Below, one piece after another: positions 27,263 through 36,841 of a stretch of DNA of 64,000 nucleotides. The first letter of the stretch is position 1, and each line of letters opens with the position of its first letter. Made by a program: the position numbers and the translations under genes. Below the pieces are notes generated by a model, which was not told the DNA's origin, made no database searches, and saw nothing but the letters and a program-made list of their open reading frames with translations. The DNA comes from an uncultured Acidimicrobiaceae bacterium (lineage in GTDB: Bacteria; Actinomycetota; Acidimicrobiia; Spongiisociales; SHLN01): contig CAMYMH010000027.1 in NCBI GenBank assembly GCA_947259275.1, forward strand, positions 1 to 64,000, read 5' to 3'.

Positions 27263-28435
27263 ATGGAATTCCGTCGTATCTCCAACCTCCCGCCCTATGT
27301 GTTCGCCGAGGTCAATCAGCTGAAGCAGGAGGCCCGCCGGGCCGGGGAGGACATTGTCGATCTGGGCTTCGGCAACCCGGACATCCCCTCGCCACCGGCG
27401 GTGGTGGAGAAGCTGGTCGAGGCCGCCCGCCAGGAGAAGAACCATCGCTACTCGGCCTCGCGGGGCATCCCCAACCTCCGCAAGGCGATTGCCGACCGCT
27501 ATCAGCGCCGCTTCGGCGTGACCCTGGACCCGGACACCGAGGCCATCACCACCATCGGGGCCAAGGAGGGCCTGGCCCACCTGATGTGGGCGCTGGTGCA
27601 GCCGGGCGACGTGGCCCTGGTGCCGGAACCTTCCTATCCCATCCACATCTACGCCCCGGTGCTGGCCGGGGCCGAGGTGCGCACCGTGCATCTCAGCCTG
27701 GACGCCGACTTCTTCCAGCGGCTGCGTGAAGAGTTCGCCCAAACCTGGCCCCGCCCCCGGGTCATCCTCACCTCGTTCCCGCACAATCCGACCACTGCGG
27801 TGGTCGGCCTCGATTTCTTCGAACGGCTCGTCGCCTTCGCCCGCCAGAACGATGTCTTCCTGGTCAACGACTTCGCCTACGCCGATGTCCACTACGACGG
27901 CTACATTCCCCCGTCCCTGCTCGAGGTACCGGGGGCTCGAGAGGTTGGGGTTGAGCTGTACACGCTCACCAAGGGTCACTCGATGGCCGGCTGGCGAGTC
28001 GGATTTGTCGTCGGCAACGCCGCCGCGGTCGCCGCCCTCGCCAAGCTCAAGTCGTACCTCGACTACGGCACGTTTCAGCCGATCCAGATCGCCTCCATCA
28101 TCGCCCTCAACGAGCAGGATGAATATCCGGCAACCGTGTCCGCCATCTACAAGAAGCGCCGCGATGTGCTGGTCGACGGGCTCAACCGGGCGGGCTGGAA
28201 GGTCGAGAAACCGGCTGCCACCATGTTCGTGTGGGCGGAAATCCCCGGCCCCTACGCCGATACCGGCTCACTGGAGTTCGCCAAGTACCTGCTGCGAGAG
28301 GCCAAGGTGGCCGTGAGCCCGGGGATCGGCTTTGGTCCCTCGGGTGAGGGCTACGTTCGCTTCGCGCTGGTCGAAAACCAGCACCGGATCGCCCAGGCGG
28401 TGAAGGGGATTCGCCGCGCTCTCAACAAGCTCTAG
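27263..28435 (+). CDS. PLP-dependent class I/II aminotransferase (AlaC/LL-DAP-aminotransferase-like)
   Basis: The 390-residue enzyme has [13 protein letters not shown] near residue 33, [10 protein letters not shown] near 172, [12 protein letters not shown] near 207, and the PLP lysine in [14 protein letters not shown] (about 238). The Arg of the [12 protein letters not shown] stretch binds the substrate carboxylate. The closest family habit is the alanine/glutamate-pyruvate AlaC group; an aspartate-family role is possible. The acceptor cannot be decided from sequence. Confidence 0.88.
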   Translation: MEFRRISNLPPYVFAEVNQLKQEARRAGEDIVDLGFGNPDIPSPPAVVEKLVEAARQEKNHRYSASRGIPNLRKAIADRYQRRFGVTLDPDTEAITTIGAKEGLAHLMWALVQPGDVALVPEPSYPIHIYAPVLAGAEVRTVHLSLDADFFQRLREEFAQTWPRPRVILTSFPHNPTTAVVGLDFFERLVAFARQNDVFLVNDFAYADVHYDGYIPPSLLEVPGAREVGVELYTLTKGHSMAGWRVGFVVGNAAAVAALAKLKSYLDYGTFQPIQIASIIALNEQDEYPATVSAIYKKRRDVLVDGLNRAGWKVEKPAATMFVWAEIPGPYADTGSLEFAKYLLREAKVAVSPGIGFGPSGEGYVRFALVENQHRIAQAVKGIRRALNKL

Positions 28436-28446
28436 CTCCGATAGTC

Positions 28447-29775
28447 CTAGCTCACCAGCTCGACCGATACCGGCGGAAGTGCTCCACCCGACGGGTTGAG
28501 TCGGGAGGCGAGCAGTGGCGTATTGGGAAGCAGGAAGGAGGTGGATTGGATGATTGGGGAGCTGACCAGGACCGGCCCGGCGGCGCCTGGATAGTACAGG
28601 TCGTTGTCGAAGGCGAGCAGGTCGAGGAAGACGGCTCGGAAGTGATCGAACCTGATATCGCTTCCCCCCGAGACGACCGAATCCGGGGTCAGTTGAGGGA
28701 TGATCATGAACCGGGGGGACGTGAAGATGTCGGGCGAGAACAACTCGCCGCCCATCCAGTTGGACATGCAGATGTGGGTTCGGTTGCTGGCTTGCTGGGG
28801 CGTCAGGCCGATGAAGCCGGCCCGATCACACCCGACGGTGGTGTTGGGAACCAGGTAATCCCACAGCGGGCGGTTGTCGGCCGGATAGTCGATTCCGGAC
28901 TGGTTGACGATGACCTTGGGGTTGGGGCCTTGCTGCAACAGCGGCGTTTCGCCTGGGCCCAGATACGGTCCCCCTTCCAGCACTCCCTCGGTGAACGGAT
29001 TGGGGAAGTTCCCGGTGTCGGTCCGCGTTTCGTTCGGATCGGCGATGCCACACGGCACACCGTCGTGCACGATCGGGTCTCCGACCTCCCAGGTACCGAG
29101 CCGGTGGTCGATCCCGAGAGCAAGGTTGCGGACGAGCAGGTAGTTTTTGTTCGGCGGGCAGGCCTCCGAATAGCGTTGAAATTCGAGGGATCCGAAGTTG
29201 CCCTCGTTGGGTCCGCTGCAGGGTACGAGGGCGTGGCCTCCCGGAGGCTCCTGCAGACAGTAAGTACCGCTCGGCACACCCGCCGGCACTCCGAACGGCC
29301 GGAGCGCCAGGACCTGGTAGCCGGCGATGGCGTCGGCCTTGGTTGAGATGGTGTCGAAGCCGATCACTCCCGCGAAGAAGGTGTCGTAGGCCTGGTCGGG
29401 GATTCGCACCCGTACTTGACCGATTGCGGTGTTGATGCTCACACAGTCGTTCCCGGGCGTGGGGGCGAAGCCGGCCGGCCGGTCGGCGTCGGCACATGAG
29501 GCCCACATGGCGGCCCACTCGGGGTTCGAGTAGCTGAGGTCCAGGTTGCGGCGGGCAAAGTCCATCGCGGTGTCGCGAACCGCCGCCGGTCCATTCGAAA
29601 CCTCCCAGGTGGCAGCCAGCACGGCGGCGTCGGCCGCGTTCTGGGTCTGGCGGCGGGCGTTGTAGATGTGGCCGAAGTCGAGCACGAAGGCGGCGAATCC
29701 GAAAATGGCAACGATCACCAAGGCGGTGAAGGGCAGCACCGCTCCCTCGTCGCCCCGGCCACGTGTTAGGGACAC
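28447..29775 (-). CDS. TadG-like Flp pilus-assembly protein
   Basis: The 442-residue protein opens with RGDEGAVLPFTALVIVAIFG, a TadG-type N-terminal helix (about residues 8-35) with the conserved RRQTQNAADAAVLAAT just after it (42-57). The long extracellular part is rich in Pro, Gly and Asn and has several cysteines. The GTG start overlaps the tadE stop by ten bases. Nothing else of the Tad secretion system is near it. Confidence 0.82.
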   Translation of the reverse strand: MSLTRGRGDEGAVLPFTALVIVAIFGFAAFVLDFGHIYNARRQTQNAADAAVLAATWEVSNGPAAVRDTAMDFARRNLDLSYSNPEWAAMWASCADADRPAGFAPTPGNDCVSINTAIGQVRVRIPDQAYDTFFAGVIGFDTISTKADAIAGYQVLALRPFGVPAGVPSGTYCLQEPPGGHALVPCSGPNEGNFGSLEFQRYSEACPPNKNYLLVRNLALGIDHRLGTWEVGDPIVHDGVPCGIADPNETRTDTGNFPNPFTEGVLEGGPYLGPGETPLLQQGPNPKVIVNQSGIDYPADNRPLWDYLVPNTTVGCDRAGFIGLTPQQASNRTHICMSNWMGGELFSPDIFTSPRFMIIPQLTPDSVVSGGSDIRFDHFRAVFLDLLAFDNDLYYPGAAGPVLVSSPIIQSTSFLLPNTPLLASRLNPSGGALPPVSVELVS

Positions 29776-30200
29776 GGTCTGACTCCGTCGGCCCAGTCTG
29801 GGGGTTGCTCGATTCTCATCTCGACCGCCTCGGTCAGGGTTGCCCCGCCCAGCACCAGCCCGGTGATGCCGGTGATGCTGTCGACGGGAGCAACCACCTC
29901 GACCCGGACGGAATCTCCGACGGCCGGTCCGCTCTTGAGCAGCGAAACGGTGGCGCCACTGGTGGCGAGGTCCATCTGGGCGCAGGTGGCATTGGCGATG
30001 TCATCGAGGGTGCCCTGGTTGACCGCGGCCATCCGCGCTCCCTCCCGGGCTCCGTGCCGGACCTCGAGCTGCTGGCTGAACGCCCACCCGGCCTCCACGA
30101 TGCCGAACAGCAGCAAGAAGAGGACCGGAGCGATGATGGCGAATTCGATCATGGCGGATCCGCGATCTCTTGGATCGCGGTCGCGTCGGCATGATTTCAT
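29766..30200 (-). CDS. TadE-like pseudopilin-related protein
   Basis: The 144-residue protein has the TadE signature RGSAMIEFAIIAPVLFLLLF at about residues 13-32 with the characteristic glutamate, followed by GWAFSQQLEVRHGAREGARMA in two steps. It is membrane-anchored with an extracytoplasmic tail. The ATG at 30200 has GGAAGAGGG directly before it. A longer open frame upstream lacks conservation. It is coupled to the TadG-like gene. Confidence 0.85.
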   Translation of the reverse strand: MKSCRRDRDPRDRGSAMIEFAIIAPVLFLLLFGIVEAGWAFSQQLEVRHGAREGARMAAVNQGTLDDIANATCAQMDLATSGATVSLLKSGPAVGDSVRVEVVAPVDSITGITGLVLGGATLTEAVEMRIEQPPDWADGVRPCP

Positions 30201-30294
30201 CCCTCTTCCATCGACCCGTTCGCCGTAGGGCTGAAGCGGAGAGACGGCGGAGAATGACAATCTCCTGCCAACTTAAGGCGATCGCCGGATGCCG

Positions 30295-32418
30295 TCAGGC
30301 TTCTTCGGCCGTACTGGCCAGTGGGAAGTAAGCCTGGTTGGCGTAGTCCATCAGCATGCGATGGGTGGAGAACTGGAACACCGAGCTGACGATGGCCTCT
30401 TTCATCATCCGCACCCATGCCTTGGGGACCCCGTCGCCGTCCCGGTCGTAGAACAACGGCACCACCTGGTTTTCGAGCAGGTCGTAGAGCTCGGCGGCGT
30501 CCACGTCGTCGCTGTGGGAATCCAGCCCTTGGGGGCCGAACGTCCACCCGTTCTGACCATGCACCGCCCCCTCGGTCCACCAACCGTCGGGGACGCTCAG
30601 GTTGAGCCCACCGTTGAGGGCCGACTTCATCCCGGAGGTGCCGCTGGCTTCCTTGGGGGGAACCGGGTTGTTGAGCCACACATCACAGCCACCGGTCAGC
30701 AGGCGGCCGACCGCCATGTCGTAGTCCTCCACGAAGAACAGGTGGCCCCGGAACTCGGGCCGCTGGGACAGCTCGACCACCCGCCTGATCAGGTCCTGGC
30801 CCCCGGCATCGGCCGGGTGAGCCTTGCCGGCGAAGATGAACTGGACCGGCTTCTCGGGGTGGGTCATGATCGCCTGCAGGCGGGGAAGGTCCTGGAGCAG
30901 CAGCGTGGCCCGCTTGTAGGTGGCGAAACGGCGGGCGAACCCGATGGTGAGCCGGTCGGGAGGCAGCATGCTGCGAACCTCGCGTAGTACGTCGGGGCCG
31001 GCGCCGTGCCGGCTGAACTCCGCCCGCAGCCGGCGCCGCACCTGGCGGGTCATGGCGTTCTTCTGGGCGAGGTGAGCGTGCCACAACTCGTCGTCGGGAA
31101 CGTCGCGGATAGCCTCCCACGGCTCGGCACTGGTGAGCTTCGATGGCCAATCGGTGCCGAGGGCCTCGCTGAACACGCGGCCGATGGAGTGGCCCACCCA
31201 GGTTGGCACATGGACGCCATTGGTGACGCCGACCGCCGGGCCGCCCACTAGGTGGCTCCACTGCTGGGTGGCGACCTCACCGTGACGCTGGCTGACTCCG
31301 TTGACGAAGGCTGCGAACCGGATGGCGAGGGCCCCCATGTCGAAGGCTCCTTCGTCGTGCTCGTTGGTCCTGCCCAGCTTTGCGATGGTAGCGGCGTCGA
31401 CCTCCGGGAACAGGTAGTCGGTATAGCGCTGGACCTCCGCTAGATCGAATCGCTCATTGCCGGCCGGTACCGGCGTGTGCAGCGTGAACAGGGTCTTGGC
31501 CTTCACTTGCCTTTGCGCCTCATCGAAGGAGGCGCCTTCCCGCATTCGCCGGGTGGTTCGTTCCAGGACACTGAAGGCGGCATGCCCTTCGTTGACATGC
31601 CACGCCCCGGGGTTGATCCCGAGCTTGCGAAGTACCTTGACGGCGCCGACTCCCAGCACAAACTCCTGGGCGAGGCGCATGTCGCGGCCTCGCACGTACA
31701 AATGGTGAGTGATGGTCCGGTCGGCCGGGTCGTTCTCAGGCACGTCGGTGTCCAGCATGATGAGGGGTACCCGGCCGACCTGCACTTTCCAGGCAGCGGC
31801 CATCACGCTGCGCCCGGGGAAATCTAGTTCCACCTGCAGCTGCGATCCACCCCGTCCTTGCAGCGGGTGGATGGGACGTCGCGACAGGTCGAGCGCCGGA
31901 TAGTAGTGCTGTTGGCCTCCGCCGGGATCGACCGCCTGGCGGAAGTAGCCCCGCCGAAACAGCAGCCCGACGGCAACCATGGGAATTCCCAGGTCGGAAG
32001 CGGTCTTGAGGTGATCGCCGGCGAGTACGCCGAGCCCGCCTGAATAGAACGGAAGCTTGGTTTGGAGGCCGTACTCGGTACACAGGTAGACGACCGGGCC
32101 GGTCATACCCTTTCCCGCCTTGGCCGCCCAGGTGTCATCGGACGCCATGTAGCCGTCGAAACGGCGAACCACGTTGGTGTAGGAGTCGACGAAGCGAGCA
32201 TCGGCGCTCAGCGATTCCCAGGTGGCAGGCTCCACACCCTGCAAGAAGGAAATCGGGTTCTGCACATCGTGCCAGCGCTGGGCGTCGATGCGAGACCACA
32301 GTTCGCTTGCCTCATCGTCCCACGCCCACCAGATATTGTTGGCGATGTCGTAGAGCCGATCGAACTCCTCGGGGAGCGCGATCTTGGGGCCGGGAATTTC
32401 AGGGATTTCGACCAACAT
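30295..32418 (-). CDS. glgP: Alpha-glucan phosphorylase (actinobacterial/thermophile GlgP type)
   Basis: The 707-residue enzyme degrades glycogen or maltodextrin with phosphate to glucose 1-phosphate. It begins with PEEFDRLYDIANNIWWAWD (residues about 16-34). It has EYGLQTKLPFYSGGLGVLAGDHLK near 113-136 and the PLP-binding KEASGTSGMKSALNGGLN near 590-608. The short form (about 700 residues rather than 800) is that of the Thermus/Mycobacterium GlgP group. The chosen ATG follows GAGG; the frame is open 46 residues further without conservation. Confidence 0.92.
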   Translation of the reverse strand: MLVEIPEIPGPKIALPEEFDRLYDIANNIWWAWDDEASELWSRIDAQRWHDVQNPISFLQGVEPATWESLSADARFVDSYTNVVRRFDGYMASDDTWAAKAGKGMTGPVVYLCTEYGLQTKLPFYSGGLGVLAGDHLKTASDLGIPMVAVGLLFRRGYFRQAVDPGGGQQHYYPALDLSRRPIHPLQGRGGSQLQVELDFPGRSVMAAAWKVQVGRVPLIMLDTDVPENDPADRTITHHLYVRGRDMRLAQEFVLGVGAVKVLRKLGINPGAWHVNEGHAAFSVLERTTRRMREGASFDEAQRQVKAKTLFTLHTPVPAGNERFDLAEVQRYTDYLFPEVDAATIAKLGRTNEHDEGAFDMGALAIRFAAFVNGVSQRHGEVATQQWSHLVGGPAVGVTNGVHVPTWVGHSIGRVFSEALGTDWPSKLTSAEPWEAIRDVPDDELWHAHLAQKNAMTRQVRRRLRAEFSRHGAGPDVLREVRSMLPPDRLTIGFARRFATYKRATLLLQDLPRLQAIMTHPEKPVQFIFAGKAHPADAGGQDLIRRVVELSQRPEFRGHLFFVEDYDMAVGRLLTGGCDVWLNNPVPPKEASGTSGMKSALNGGLNLSVPDGWWTEGAVHGQNGWTFGPQGLDSHSDDVDAAELYDLLENQVVPLFYDRDGDGVPKAWVRMMKEAIVSSVFQFSTHRMLMDYANQAYFPLASTAEEA

Positions 32419-32486
32419 CGAGTGAACCTCGGTAGCAGCAACCTGCGACTTTAGGCCGGGACGCGGTTGGAGACGAGTTTCATCTC

Positions 32487-32492
32487 TACAAT
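32487..32492 (+). promoter_or_regulatory. Possible -10 (TACAAT) of the fab operon
   Basis: TACAAT matches the -10 consensus in five of six positions, 35 bases before the fabD start in the 109-base gap shared with the divergent glgP. No good -35 box is spaced correctly, so this is tentative. Confidence 0.35.
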
Positions 32493-32527
32493 CTTCCCGA
32501 ATCGCCTCGTAACCTGGCGCCCCTGGA

Positions 32528-33475
32528 GTGAGTCTGAAGCCCGTGACGTACGCCATTCTTTTCCCCGGTCAGGGAATCCAACATGTCGGCATGGGTGCCG
32601 ACCTGTTTGAGAAGCGACCCGACCTGCTCGGGTCAACCGCCGACGACATTCTCGGATGGTCCTTGCGTGACGTCTGCCTGAACGGTCCCGAAGCAGACCT
32701 CCTGCGGACCGATCATCTGCAGCCTGCCTTGTACGCGCTCTCCTATGTGCTATGGGATGAGCTGGCCCCGCGGGTGGCCAAGCCTCCCCTCGGTGCCGCC
32801 GGCCACTCGCTCGGTGAGTACACGGCCCTCGCTGCGGCCGGGTTGTTCGACTTCTCCACCGGACTGCGGCTGGTGGCGGCTCGGGGGCGGGCCATGGCCG
32901 AGGCGGCCGCCCGCCGGCCGGGCGGAATGATCGCGGTGCTCGGCATCGAAGACGATGCCGCCGAGCAAGCGGCCCGCTCCCGGCGTGCGGATGGCGGCAG
33001 CTTGTGGGTAGCCAACTTCAACGGACCCGGCCAGGTGGTGCTGGCGGGCGGAGCTCAGGACCTCGAATGGCTCACCGCCAACGTCGCCGATTTTGGTGGT
33101 CGCCGGGTGATCCCTCTGAAGGTGGCGGGGGCATTTCACACTCCCCTGATGGACGGCGCCATCGCTCCGCTGTCCACGGCGCTCGACCATGTCGAGCTCG
33201 CCGACTCCGCCTTCCCGGTCTGGACCAACCTCACCGCCGGCCCGGTTGACGATTACCGGACGGCCCTGCTCCGGCAAGTGGTCGCACCCGTCCGGTTCAC
33301 CCAGACCCTGGCCGGCCTCGGTGAGGCGGGTGCCCGCATGTTTCTCCACATCGGGCCGGGAAACGTCACCGCCACGATGGCGAAGCGAACCGTGCCGGAC
33401 AGCGAAGTCCACCATTTCAGTCACGTCGCAGACGTGGAAGAAGCGGCCGACCGAATCAGTTCCCTCATACAATGA
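32528..33475 (+). CDS. fabD: Malonyl-CoA:ACP transacylase
   Basis: The 315-residue enzyme moves malonate to ACP. It starts with ILFPGQGIQHVGMG and has the nucleophile in GHSLGEYTALAAAG (about residue 93) and the catalytic histidine in GAFHTPLMDGA (about 203). It is the first gene of fabD-fabH-fabG-acpP-fabF. The GTG at 32528 is used here, but the GTG at 32543 is equally possible; neither has a clear Shine-Dalgarno sequence. Confidence 0.93.
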   Translation: MSLKPVTYAILFPGQGIQHVGMGADLFEKRPDLLGSTADDILGWSLRDVCLNGPEADLLRTDHLQPALYALSYVLWDELAPRVAKPPLGAAGHSLGEYTALAAAGLFDFSTGLRLVAARGRAMAEAAARRPGGMIAVLGIEDDAAEQAARSRRADGGSLWVANFNGPGQVVLAGGAQDLEWLTANVADFGGRRVIPLKVAGAFHTPLMDGAIAPLSTALDHVELADSAFPVWTNLTAGPVDDYRTALLRQVVAPVRFTQTLAGLGEAGARMFLHIGPGNVTATMAKRTVPDSEVHHFSHVADVEEAADRISSLIQ

Positions 33476-33491
33476 TGGCGGGGAGGATGTC

Positions 33492-34580
33492 GTGACCAAT
33501 TCGTCAATCACCGGTTGGGGCAAGTGTCTGCCTCCGACGGTGCTCACCAACCATGACCTCGAGGCGCTGGTCGACACCAATGACGACTGGATCACGTCGC
33601 GCACCGGGATCAAGGAACGTCGCATCAGTCATGTCGGAACTTCCGAGCTGGCGACGCTGGCCGGCAAGCGGGCCCTGGCGGCGGCCGGCATCTCTGCCGC
33701 CGACGTCGACCTAGTCAATGTGGCCACCTGCACTCCCGATACGCTCATCCCATCCGCGGCCTCGCTGGTCCAGAACAACCTGGGCGCCAGCAACGCCGGG
33801 GCGGTCGACCAGAACGCCGCCTGCTCAGGGTTTCTATACAGCCTGATCATGGCGTGTGGGATGGTGGAGGCGGGCGTCATCGAGACTGCGCTCGTTATCG
33901 GAGCCGAGCGGCTCACCTACTTCATCGACTTCACCGATCGTGGCACCGCGGTGCTGTTTGGCGACGGTGCTGGGGCGGTCGTGGTTCAAGCCACCGACGA
34001 GCCCGGAGGTCTGAAGGGCTCGGAAATGGGATCGGACGGGTCGGTAGCCGACATACTCTGGTCGCCGGGAAGCGGCACCGCCACCAATCGAGTCGAGCTG
34101 GAAAGCGATCACAAGCGCATGGCCGTCTCGATGAATGGACCCGAGGTCTTCAAGCGGGCGGTCAAAGCCATGGGAGACGCTTCGACCAGGGTGGTGGATC
34201 AGGCCGGGTGGGCCCTCGACGAAGTCGACATTCTCATTCCTCATCAGGCCAACACTCGCATCATCGATGCCACCGCCCGGCGCCTGCAGCTGGATTCATC
34301 CAAAGTCTTCGTGAACATTGCCTCGTATGGCAACACGTCGGCCGCCACCATCCCCATCGCCCTCACCGAGGCGCTCGAAGCCGGCCGGATCGAGCCGGGC
34401 GCCAAGATTGTGTTCGCCGCCTTCGGGGGCGGTCTGAGCTGGGCGGCCGCTGCCTACGAGTTCGGAAGCCGGGTCGAGCCCCTCGGTGAAACCGACGAGG
34501 AGTTGCCGCCGACCGAGGGTGATGTCATGTCTCTTCTGGCCGAGAACTTCGCCTACTTCGGAGGCGGTCCCAACCAATGA
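33492..34580 (+). CDS. fabH: 3-oxoacyl-ACP synthase III
   Basis: The 362-residue enzyme starts fatty-acid chains from acyl-CoA and malonyl-ACP. It shows the catalytic cysteine in NAACSGFLYSL (about 112), histidine in IPHQANTRI (about 249) and asparagine in SYGNTSAATIP (about 281). The C-terminus is about 30 residues longer than E. coli FabH (acidic GETDEELPPTEGD tail). The GTG with GGGGAGG upstream is chosen; the frame extends back through fabD but is not conserved there. Confidence 0.94.
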   Translation: MTNSSITGWGKCLPPTVLTNHDLEALVDTNDDWITSRTGIKERRISHVGTSELATLAGKRALAAAGISAADVDLVNVATCTPDTLIPSAASLVQNNLGASNAGAVDQNAACSGFLYSLIMACGMVEAGVIETALVIGAERLTYFIDFTDRGTAVLFGDGAGAVVVQATDEPGGLKGSEMGSDGSVADILWSPGSGTATNRVELESDHKRMAVSMNGPEVFKRAVKAMGDASTRVVDQAGWALDEVDILIPHQANTRIIDATARRLQLDSSKVFVNIASYGNTSAATIPIALTEALEAGRIEPGAKIVFAAFGGGLSWAAAAYEFGSRVEPLGETDEELPPTEGDVMSLLAENFAYFGGGPNQ

Positions 34581-35314
34581 GCTCGCGGGTTGCCCTCGTT
34601 ACCGGCGCCTCCCGCGGCATCGGCCGGGCCGCCGCGCTGCACCTGGCCGACGACGGTCATCGGGTGGCCGTCAACTTCGTACGAGCCAAGGATGAGGCCG
34701 AGTCTGTGGTCGATGCCATTCAGGCCTCCGGGGGAGAGGCGGTCGCCATCGGCGCCGACGTTGGGACCGAAGCCGGCGTTGCCGAGCTGTTCGGCGGGGT
34801 CGAGGAGTCGCTTGGCCCGGTGGAGATCCTGGTCAACAACGCCGGGGTGGTGCGCGACAACCTGCTTTTGCGGATGACCACCGAGGATTGGGACGACGTG
34901 CTCGCCGTCAACCTTCGATCGGTCTTCCTCTGCACCAAGATCGCCCTCCGGGCCATGATCAGGGCCCGATGGGGACGAGTGATTTCGATCACCTCGGTTT
35001 CGGGACTATCGGGCAATCCCGGTCAGGCCAACTACGCGGCCGCCAAAGCCGGCATCGTTGGCTTCACCAAATCCGTCTCCAAGGAAGTTGGGTCCCGCGG
35101 CATCACGGTCAACGCCGTCGCTCCCGGCTTTGTCGAAACCGACATGACGGACGACATCGATGAGGCCGGCCGCGAGCTGGCCAAGAGCCGGATAACCCTG
35201 GGGCGCTTTGGCACTCCAGAGGAGATTTCCGCTGCGGTTGGCTATCTTGCCTCCGAGCAGGCGGCGTACGTAACCGGACAAGTACTGGTCGTCGACGGCG
35301 GCCTGGGCATTTAG
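34577..35314 (+). CDS. fabG: 3-oxoacyl-ACP reductase
   Basis: The 245-residue SDR enzyme reduces 3-oxoacyl-ACP with NADPH. It has TGASRGIGRAAALHLAD at residues 8-24, NNAGVVRDNL near 90, the catalytic serine in SITSVSGL and the YAAAK pair near 152-156. The C-terminal ITGQVLVVDGG-like YVTGQVLVVDGGLGI is typical of FabG. Its ATG overlaps the fabH stop (ATGA). Confidence 0.94.
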   Translation: MSSRVALVTGASRGIGRAAALHLADDGHRVAVNFVRAKDEAESVVDAIQASGGEAVAIGADVGTEAGVAELFGGVEESLGPVEILVNNAGVVRDNLLLRMTTEDWDDVLAVNLRSVFLCTKIALRAMIRARWGRVISITSVSGLSGNPGQANYAAAKAGIVGFTKSVSKEVGSRGITVNAVAPGFVETDMTDDIDEAGRELAKSRITLGRFGTPEEISAAVGYLASEQAAYVTGQVLVVDGGLGI

Positions 35315-35326
35315 GAGGAGAAACCA

Positions 35327-35572
35327 GTGGAGCGTGAAGAAGTAGAGAAGAGATTGACCGGCCTCTTGGTCGAGGAGCTCGGCGTTGAGGCGGATCGCAT
35401 CACCATGGAGGCCACCTTCGAGGAAGACCTCGAGATCGACTCCCTCGGAGTGGTTGAGTTACTCATGGCCCTCGAGGACAATTTCGATGTGAAGATTCCC
35501 GACGAAGAGGCTGAGAAGATTGGCAACGTCGGGGAGGCCGTCGACCTGGTGATTTCCAAGCTCGCAGGCTGA
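35327..35572 (+). CDS. acpP: Acyl carrier protein
   Basis: The 81-residue acidic protein carries the phosphopantetheine serine in EIDSLGVVELLMALED (Ser39), with the usual four-helix pattern and a C-terminal VDLVISKLAG. It is the acyl shuttle for the surrounding Fab enzymes. GGAGGAG precedes the GTG start by six bases. The next gene, fabF, starts one base after its stop. Confidence 0.96.
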   Translation: MEREEVEKRLTGLLVEELGVEADRITMEATFEEDLEIDSLGVVELLMALEDNFDVKIPDEEAEKIGNVGEAVDLVISKLAG

Positions 35573-35573
35573 T

Positions 35574-36824
35574 ATGGAACCTCGGCGGGTAGTCGTCACC
35601 GGGCTCGGAACCGTCAATCCGATCGGCGGTGACGTGGACAGCTTCTGGAAGAATGCCCAGAGCGGTGTGAGCGGGGTCGGCAAGATCAGCGCGTTTGACG
35701 CATCCCAACTCAAGGTGTCGATCGCAGCCGAAGTACCCGACTTCGACGCCGAGGACTATCTCGAACGCAAAGATGCCCGCCGTATGGACCGCTACTCGCA
35801 GTTCTTCTGGGCCGCCACCTCCCAGGCAATGGCCGACAGCGGGCTCGATCTGACCGATGACGACGAGACCGCCTCCCGGGCCGGGGTGGCGGTGGGCTCC
35901 GGCATCGGGGGCGTGATCTCGTTCCAGGAGCAGCTCGACGTGATGCGGCAACGAGGTGCCGATCGCATCAGCCCGTTTGCCATCCCGATGATCATCTCGA
36001 ACATGGCTGCCGGCCTGGCCTCCATCTCCTTCAACCTGCTCGGTCCCAACACCGCGGCCGTCACCGCCTGCGCCGCCTCGGCCAACGCCCTCGGCGATGC
36101 CGCCGCCGTCATTCGCCGGGGCGATGCCGACATCATGGTGGCCGGCGGCTCTGAAGCACCCATCTGCGAATTCGCAGTTGGGGGCTTCGCTAACACCCGG
36201 GCGCTCAGCCTCCGTAACGGCGACCCGGCCGGGGCGTCCCGCCCGTTCGATGCGGGCCGGGACGGGTTCGTAATGGCCGAAGGAGCAGCCGTTCTCGTGC
36301 TGGAGGAACGGGAACGGGCTATTGCCAGGGGGGCCAGCATCTACGGCGAGCTCACCGGCTACGGGATGTCGGCCGACGCCTATCACATGACCCTGCCCCG
36401 TCCCGGTGGGATGGGCGCGGCCCGCGCCATGCAGGCTGCCCTCGACGACGCCGGGATCGATGCGCCGGGAATCGACTACATCAACGCCCACGGCACGTCG
36501 ACCCCGGCCAACGATGCCACCGAAACTGCAGCCATCAAGCTGGTGTTCGGTGAGGAAGAGGCCAGGCGAGTCCCGATCTCGTCGACCAAATCAATGACCG
36601 GGCATTTGCTGGGCGGGGCCGGAGCGCTCGAATCGGTCGTCTGTCTGCTGGCGATTCGAGACGGAGTGTTGCCGCCCACCATCAACTACCAGGATCCCGA
36701 CCCCGAGTGTGACCTCGACTACATCCCGAACCAGGCTCGCCGAGTGGCCATCGATACGGCGATGACCAATTCGTTCGGCTTTGGTGGACACAACGTGGCA
36801 CTCGTCTTCGCCCGCCACCAGTAA
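35574..36824 (+). CDS. fabF: 3-oxoacyl-ACP synthase II
   Basis: The 416-residue elongating ketosynthase shows the Cys-His-His triad: TACAASANALGDA (Cys about 165), NAHGTSTPAND (His about 306) and MTGHLLGGAGALES (His about 343). It starts RRVVVTGLGTVNPIGGD. It ends the fab cluster, after which the histidine phosphatase gene follows at 18 bases. Confidence 0.95.
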   Translation: MEPRRVVVTGLGTVNPIGGDVDSFWKNAQSGVSGVGKISAFDASQLKVSIAAEVPDFDAEDYLERKDARRMDRYSQFFWAATSQAMADSGLDLTDDDETASRAGVAVGSGIGGVISFQEQLDVMRQRGADRISPFAIPMIISNMAAGLASISFNLLGPNTAAVTACAASANALGDAAAVIRRGDADIMVAGGSEAPICEFAVGGFANTRALSLRNGDPAGASRPFDAGRDGFVMAEGAAVLVLEERERAIARGASIYGELTGYGMSADAYHMTLPRPGGMGAARAMQAALDDAGIDAPGIDYINAHGTSTPANDATETAAIKLVFGEEEARRVPISSTKSMTGHLLGGAGALESVVCLLAIRDGVLPPTINYQDPDPECDLDYIPNQARRVAIDTAMTNSFGFGGHNVALVFARHQ

Positions 36825-36841
36825 GGAGCCGGCGGCCTGCA

